Positions 6,186 to 7,769 of a stretch of 7,769 bases of DNA are shown here, piece by piece. The DNA is from Clostridia bacterium (lineage in GTDB: Bacteria > Bacillota_A > Clostridia > Christensenellales > CAG-138). Each line of letters begins with the position of its first letter. Position 1 is the stretch's first letter. The DNA is taken from positions 1 to 7,769 of the forward strand of contig JAFZJT010000171.1 of the NCBI GenBank assembly GCA_017553815.1, given 5' to 3'. Both the position numbers and the translations under genes were made by a program. The notes under the pieces were generated by a model, which did no database searches, had not been told where the DNA came from, and saw only the letters and a list, made by a program, of their open reading frames with translations.

Positions 6186-6214
6186 TTGACATTGCTCGAA
6201 AATAATGATAACAT
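6186..6214 (+). promoter_or_regulatory. Promoter of rplU-prp-rpmA
   Basis: A consensus TTGACA at 6186-6191 and TAACAT at 6209-6214 are spaced by 17 bases, fitting a sigma-A promoter with its start near 6221. This leaves an approximately 86-base leader before rplU, the size expected for an L21 leader. Confidence 0.85.
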
Positions 6215-6220
6215 AGTTCT

Positions 6221-6300
6221 TCGAGCCGCTCCGAAACGGTTTAAAGCCGCGCCTTGAAAAAGGAGCGCACCACAAGGGCGAGACTGGTAAGAGGAGGAAA
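6221..6300 (+). ncRNA. L21 ribosomal protein leader
   Basis: This is the 5' untranslated region of rplU. GCC-G (6225-6228) pairs with CGGT (6237-6240). A main stem GCG-CCTT (6249-6255) is capped by a GAAA tetraloop and closed by AAGG and CGC (6260-6268, with an AG bulge). A third element, CCACAAGGGCGAGACTGG (6270-6287), has ACCA/TGGT pairing and ends just before the GAGGAGG ribosome binding site. Position and sequence match my recollection of the Firmicutes L21 leader family, which is thought to bind L21 for autoregulation. A covariance-model search would settle it. Confidence 0.75.
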
Positions 6301-6306
6301 AGCATA

Positions 6307-6612
6307 ATGTACGCAATCATCGTAACCGGCGGCAAGCAGTATAAGGTCGAGGTCGGCAGCGAGATCATGGTCGAGAAGCTCGACAATGAGGTTGGCGATA
6401 AGGTCAGCTTCGATATTCTCATGATCGCAGACGGCAGCGATATCGAGATCGGCAAGCCCGTTCTCTCCGGTGTTTCCGCAAAGGGCGAGGTGCTGGAGCA
6501 TGGCAAGGGCAAGAAGGTAATCGTTTTCAAGTATAAGCCCAAGAAGGATTACCGCAAAAAGCAGGGCCATCGTCAGCCCTACACCAAGGTCAAGATCCTT
6601 TCCATCGGCTGA
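6307..6612 (+). CDS. rplU: 50S ribosomal protein L21
   Basis: The product is large-subunit ribosomal protein L21, 101 residues, which binds 23S rRNA. The N-terminus [17 protein letters not shown] and the basic C-terminal block [18 protein letters not shown] are hallmarks, and the length is normal. GAGGAGG at 6291-6297 sits nine bases upstream of the ATG. It is the first gene of a three-gene operon, preceded by its own promoter and L21 leader; the prp start follows after an 11-base gap. Nothing is unusual in the protein itself. Confidence 0.98.
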   Translation: MYAIIVTGGKQYKVEVGSEIMVEKLDNEVGDKVSFDILMIADGSDIEIGKPVLSGVSAKGEVLEHGKGKKVIVFKYKPKKDYRKKQGHRQPYTKVKILSIG

Positions 6613-6623
6613 GAGGTAGTTAT

Positions 6624-6953
6624 ATGACCACAGTCACCGTCCTGTATAACGGCGCGAGGATAGTCGGCTTTCGCGCCAAGGGGCACGCGGGCTACGCCGA
6701 GCACGGCGAGGATATAGTCTGCGCCGCAGTTTCCGCGATAACCCAGACCGCGCTCATCGGCATAACGGAGAACATAGCTTGTCCGTGCAGGGTCGATCTT
6801 TCGGACGGAAAGCTCGAGCTTATCATCGACGATTCGGCGGAATCCGAGAAGCGCGAGAAGGCCGAGCTCATACTCGGAGTGATGCTTAGTGGGCTTCGCT
6901 CCATCGAATCCCAATACGATAATTATCTCAAAGTTAAGAAGAAGGAGGTTTGA
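6624..6953 (+). CDS. prp: Ribosomal-processing cysteine protease Prp
   Basis: Prp (YsxB family, 109 residues) is the cysteine protease that removes the N-terminal extension of ribosomal protein L27 in Firmicutes and relatives. The active-site block GHAGYAEHGEDIVCAAVS is present with His21 and Cys33, matching the His22/Cys34 pair described in Staphylococcus aureus. GAGAGG at 6611-6616, which overlaps the rplU stop, lies seven bases upstream of the ATG. It sits between rplU and rpmA, the usual place, and its 3' end carries the ribosome binding site of rpmA. The substrate encoded next door still has the cleavable extension, so the pair is consistent and probably essential. Confidence 0.96.
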   Translation: MTTVTVLYNGARIVGFRAKGHAGYAEHGEDIVCAAVSAITQTALIGITENIACPCRVDLSDGKLELIIDDSAESEKREKAELILGVMLSGLRSIESQYDNYLKVKKKEV

Positions 6954-6956
6954 ACT

Positions 6957-7247
6957 ATGTTCAGGATCAATCTGCAGCTTTTTGCACACAAAAAGGGCGT
7001 TGGTAGTTCCCGCAACGGCCGCGACAGCGAATCCAAGCGTCTCGGACCCAAGCGTGCGGACGGTCAGTTCGTTCTTGCAGGCAACATCCTCGTTCGTCAG
7101 CGTGGTACCCATTTCCACCCCGGCAACAACGTCGGCATCGGAAAGGATGACACCCTGTTTGCAAAGGTGGACGGCATCCTTCGTTTCGAAACGAAGCATG
7201 GCGGCCGCAAGTGCGTAAGCGTTTACCCCGAGGAGATCGCGGGCTGA
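6957..7247 (+). CDS. rpmA: 50S ribosomal protein L27 precursor with cleavable N-terminus
   Basis: The product is L27, 96 residues, whose mature N-terminus reaches the peptidyl-transferase centre. It starts [18 protein letters not shown]. The first nine residues correspond to the extension that Prp removes in Firmicutes, exposing Ala-His-Lys-Lys. The core [29 protein letters not shown] and [16 protein letters not shown] is fully conserved. AAGGAGGT at 6942-6949, inside the end of prp, is seven bases before the ATG, only three bases after the prp stop. It is the last gene of the operon; a terminator follows, and obg, which often comes next in other Firmicutes, is absent from the remaining window. 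Confidence 0.98.
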   Translation: MFRINLQLFAHKKGVGSSRNGRDSESKRLGPKRADGQFVLAGNILVRQRGTHFHPGNNVGIGKDDTLFAKVDGILRFETKHGGRKCVSVYPEEIAG

Positions 7248-7278
7248 GCTTAACGCAAAGGTTCAATAGCTTTAACGG

Positions 7279-7307
7279 AACCGCTTTCGTCAAAGGGGGC
7301 GGTTTTG
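7279..7307 (+). terminator. Probable intrinsic terminator of the rplU operon
   Basis: AACCGC (7279-7284) pairs with GCGGTT (7299-7304), extended inward by TTT/AAA around a CGTC loop with a G-rich bulge. The T-run is short and interrupted (TTTTGTTGATTT from 7303). It starts 32 bases after the rpmA stop, marking the operon end. Confidence 0.7.
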
Positions 7308-7349
7308 TTGATTTAATATTAATTGTGTTACGCTTACCATAGTTTGAAT

Positions 7350-7365
7350 GTTACTATATAGCAAC
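7350..7365. promoter_or_regulatory. 16-base imperfect dyad upstream of the last promoter
   Basis: GTTACTATATAGCAAC is a palindrome with one mismatched pair, centred about 62 bases before the predicted transcription start. With the dyads at 7384-7417 it suggests binding by a regulator. Confidence 0.35.
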
Positions 7366-7383
7366 AATAATTTTGAAAAATAT

Positions 7384-7417
7384 ATTGATTTCGGGAATCA
7401 ATCATGATATAATGATT
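7384..7417. promoter_or_regulatory. Two operator-like dyads overlapping the -35 and -10
   Basis: ATTGATTtcgggAATCAAT (7384-7402) is a perfect 7-base inverted repeat covering the -35 box. AATCAT (7400-7405) and ATGATT (7412-7417) form a second inverted repeat that brackets the -10 box. The two share the AAT at 7400-7402. Placement over both promoter boxes fits repression by a dimeric DNA-binding protein, not identified here. Confidence 0.5.
7385..7413 (+). promoter_or_regulatory. Strong promoter of the terminal unknown gene
   Basis: TTGATT (7385-7390), a 17-base spacer and a perfect TATAAT (7408-7413) with an extended TG three bases before it (TGATATAAT) form a strong sigma-A promoter. Transcription would start near 7420, leaving about 94 bases of leader before the preferred start codon. 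Confidence 0.8.
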
Positions 7418-7444
7418 ATAAGGCAGATGAATATTGTCATAATG

Positions 7445-7489
7445 GCAAGCACATAAATAATAGGAATAATTTTTTGTAAAGGTGCTTGC
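7445..7489 (+). other. Leader hairpin before the terminal gene
   Basis: GCAAGCAC (7445-7452) and GTGCTTGC (7482-7489) are perfect complements enclosing a 29-base AT-rich loop, all inside the predicted 5' untranslated region. The stem ends three bases before an in-frame ATG at 7493 and ten bases before GGAGG at 7499. The 3' arm covers part of the weaker AAAGG site for the upstream ATG, so folding could choose between two starts. Confidence 0.5.
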
Positions 7490-7513
7490 TTTATGAATGG
7501 AGGTTTGTTTAAT

Positions 7514-7769
7514 ATGTATCTGACTACAAATCATACCAAGCAAAAGCCGGTTTCGGTTTTTGAAGGGAAGGAAAAAACTAATAGGTATTTTAAATATAGC
7601 TTTGGACTTGACGATTCAGCAGATTCAATCAGACTTAGAACTGCGGTATCGATTAACGATGCACTTGTTGACAATAGCAGACAACAGCTCAAGTATATGA
7701 ATTGGTTGCGGGCGCTTTGGGAGGTTTTGGAGCAGGAAATGTTAAAGGTAAAAAAGAAACAGAAATATT
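7514..7769 (+). CDS. Unrecognised protein, 3'-partial
   Basis: An open frame of 85 codons from ATG 7514 runs off the right edge. GGAGG at 7499-7503 is ten bases upstream, which favours this start; an in-frame ATG at 7493 would add seven residues (MNGGLFN). I do not recognise the family. The visible part begins MYLTTNHTKQKPVSVFEGKE, has a charged and aromatic middle (RYFKYSFGLDDSADSIRLR), a likely amphipathic helix near residues 50-78 with two tryptophans, and a lysine-rich end (KVKKKQK). No signal peptide or membrane segment is seen. The AT-rich sequence differs from the ribosomal operon just upstream and suggests acquired DNA. A strong promoter with overlapping dyads and a structured leader support it as a real, tightly controlled gene. 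Function is unknown. Confidence 0.65.
   Translation, partial: MYLTTNHTKQKPVSVFEGKEKTNRYFKYSFGLDDSADSIRLRTAVSINDALVDNSRQQLKYMNWLRALWEVLEQEMLKVKKKQKY

Noticed and set aside
6024..6542. 172-codon minus-strand frame spanning the rplU leader
   Set aside because: It is antisense to rplU, its promoter and leader; composition looks random.
6579..7199. 206-codon minus-strand frame across prp and rpmA
   Set aside because: It is antisense to two conserved genes and has no recognisable protein features.
7334..7543. 69-codon minus-strand frame in the AT-rich gap
   Set aside because: It overlaps the strong plus-strand promoter and leader hairpin and is rich in Tyr, Ile, His and Cys as AT-rich noise would be.

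Overview
The window looks like chromosomal DNA of a Gram-positive, probably clostridial (Bacillota) bacterium. The evidence is strong AGGAGG-type ribosome binding sites, sigma-A-like promoters, an L21 leader, the rplU-prp-rpmA operon with a Firmicutes-type N-terminal extension on L27, a lipoprotein CapA, and KPTATP-type linkers typical of secreted clostridial proteins. The species cannot be named. Most genes are fairly GC-rich (a 60-base sample in the regulator gene is about 62% G+C by hand count). Two stretches are clearly AT-richer: the methyltransferase gene (about 35% in one 60-base sample) and everything after about 7305. Both look like acquired DNA.

Layout. (1) 1-748: the 3' part of a secreted barnase-family ribonuclease with a Lys-Pro-Thr-Ala-Thr-Pro repeat linker, interrupted by a one-base frameshift, followed with an ATGA overlap by an intact barstar-family inhibitor. 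(2) 806-3088: a low-GC, 760-residue N6-adenine DNA methyltransferase whose N-terminus carries a D...ExK...QxxxY signature, so it may be a one-chain (type IIG-like) restriction-modification enzyme. (3) 3089-4542: inverted repeats, an XRE-type DNA-binding domain fused to about eight membrane segments, and a strong terminator. (4) 4654-5958, minus strand: a CapA-family metallophosphatase-like lipoprotein with a good promoter. (5) 6168-7310: the ribosomal operon rplU-prp-rpmA with promoter, L21 autoregulatory leader and terminator. (6) 7311-7769: an AT-rich stretch with a strong promoter embedded in dyads, a leader hairpin, and the start of an unrecognised gene cut by the window edge.

How the parts work together. 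Barnase and barstar are a toxin/immunity pair, but as read the toxin has lost all catalytic residues beyond its Lys27 equivalent while the immunity gene is intact. The methyltransferase next to it is a probable defence gene, so 1 to about 3088 reads as a conflict/defence cargo region. Prp is the protease that matures L27, whose gene follows it directly, and L21 probably controls the operon through the leader. The most notable points are the frameshifted toxin at a short direct repeat, the nuclease-like N-terminus on the methyltransferase, a near-identical 17/18-base motif upstream of two unrelated genes, and the heavily structured promoter of the last gene.
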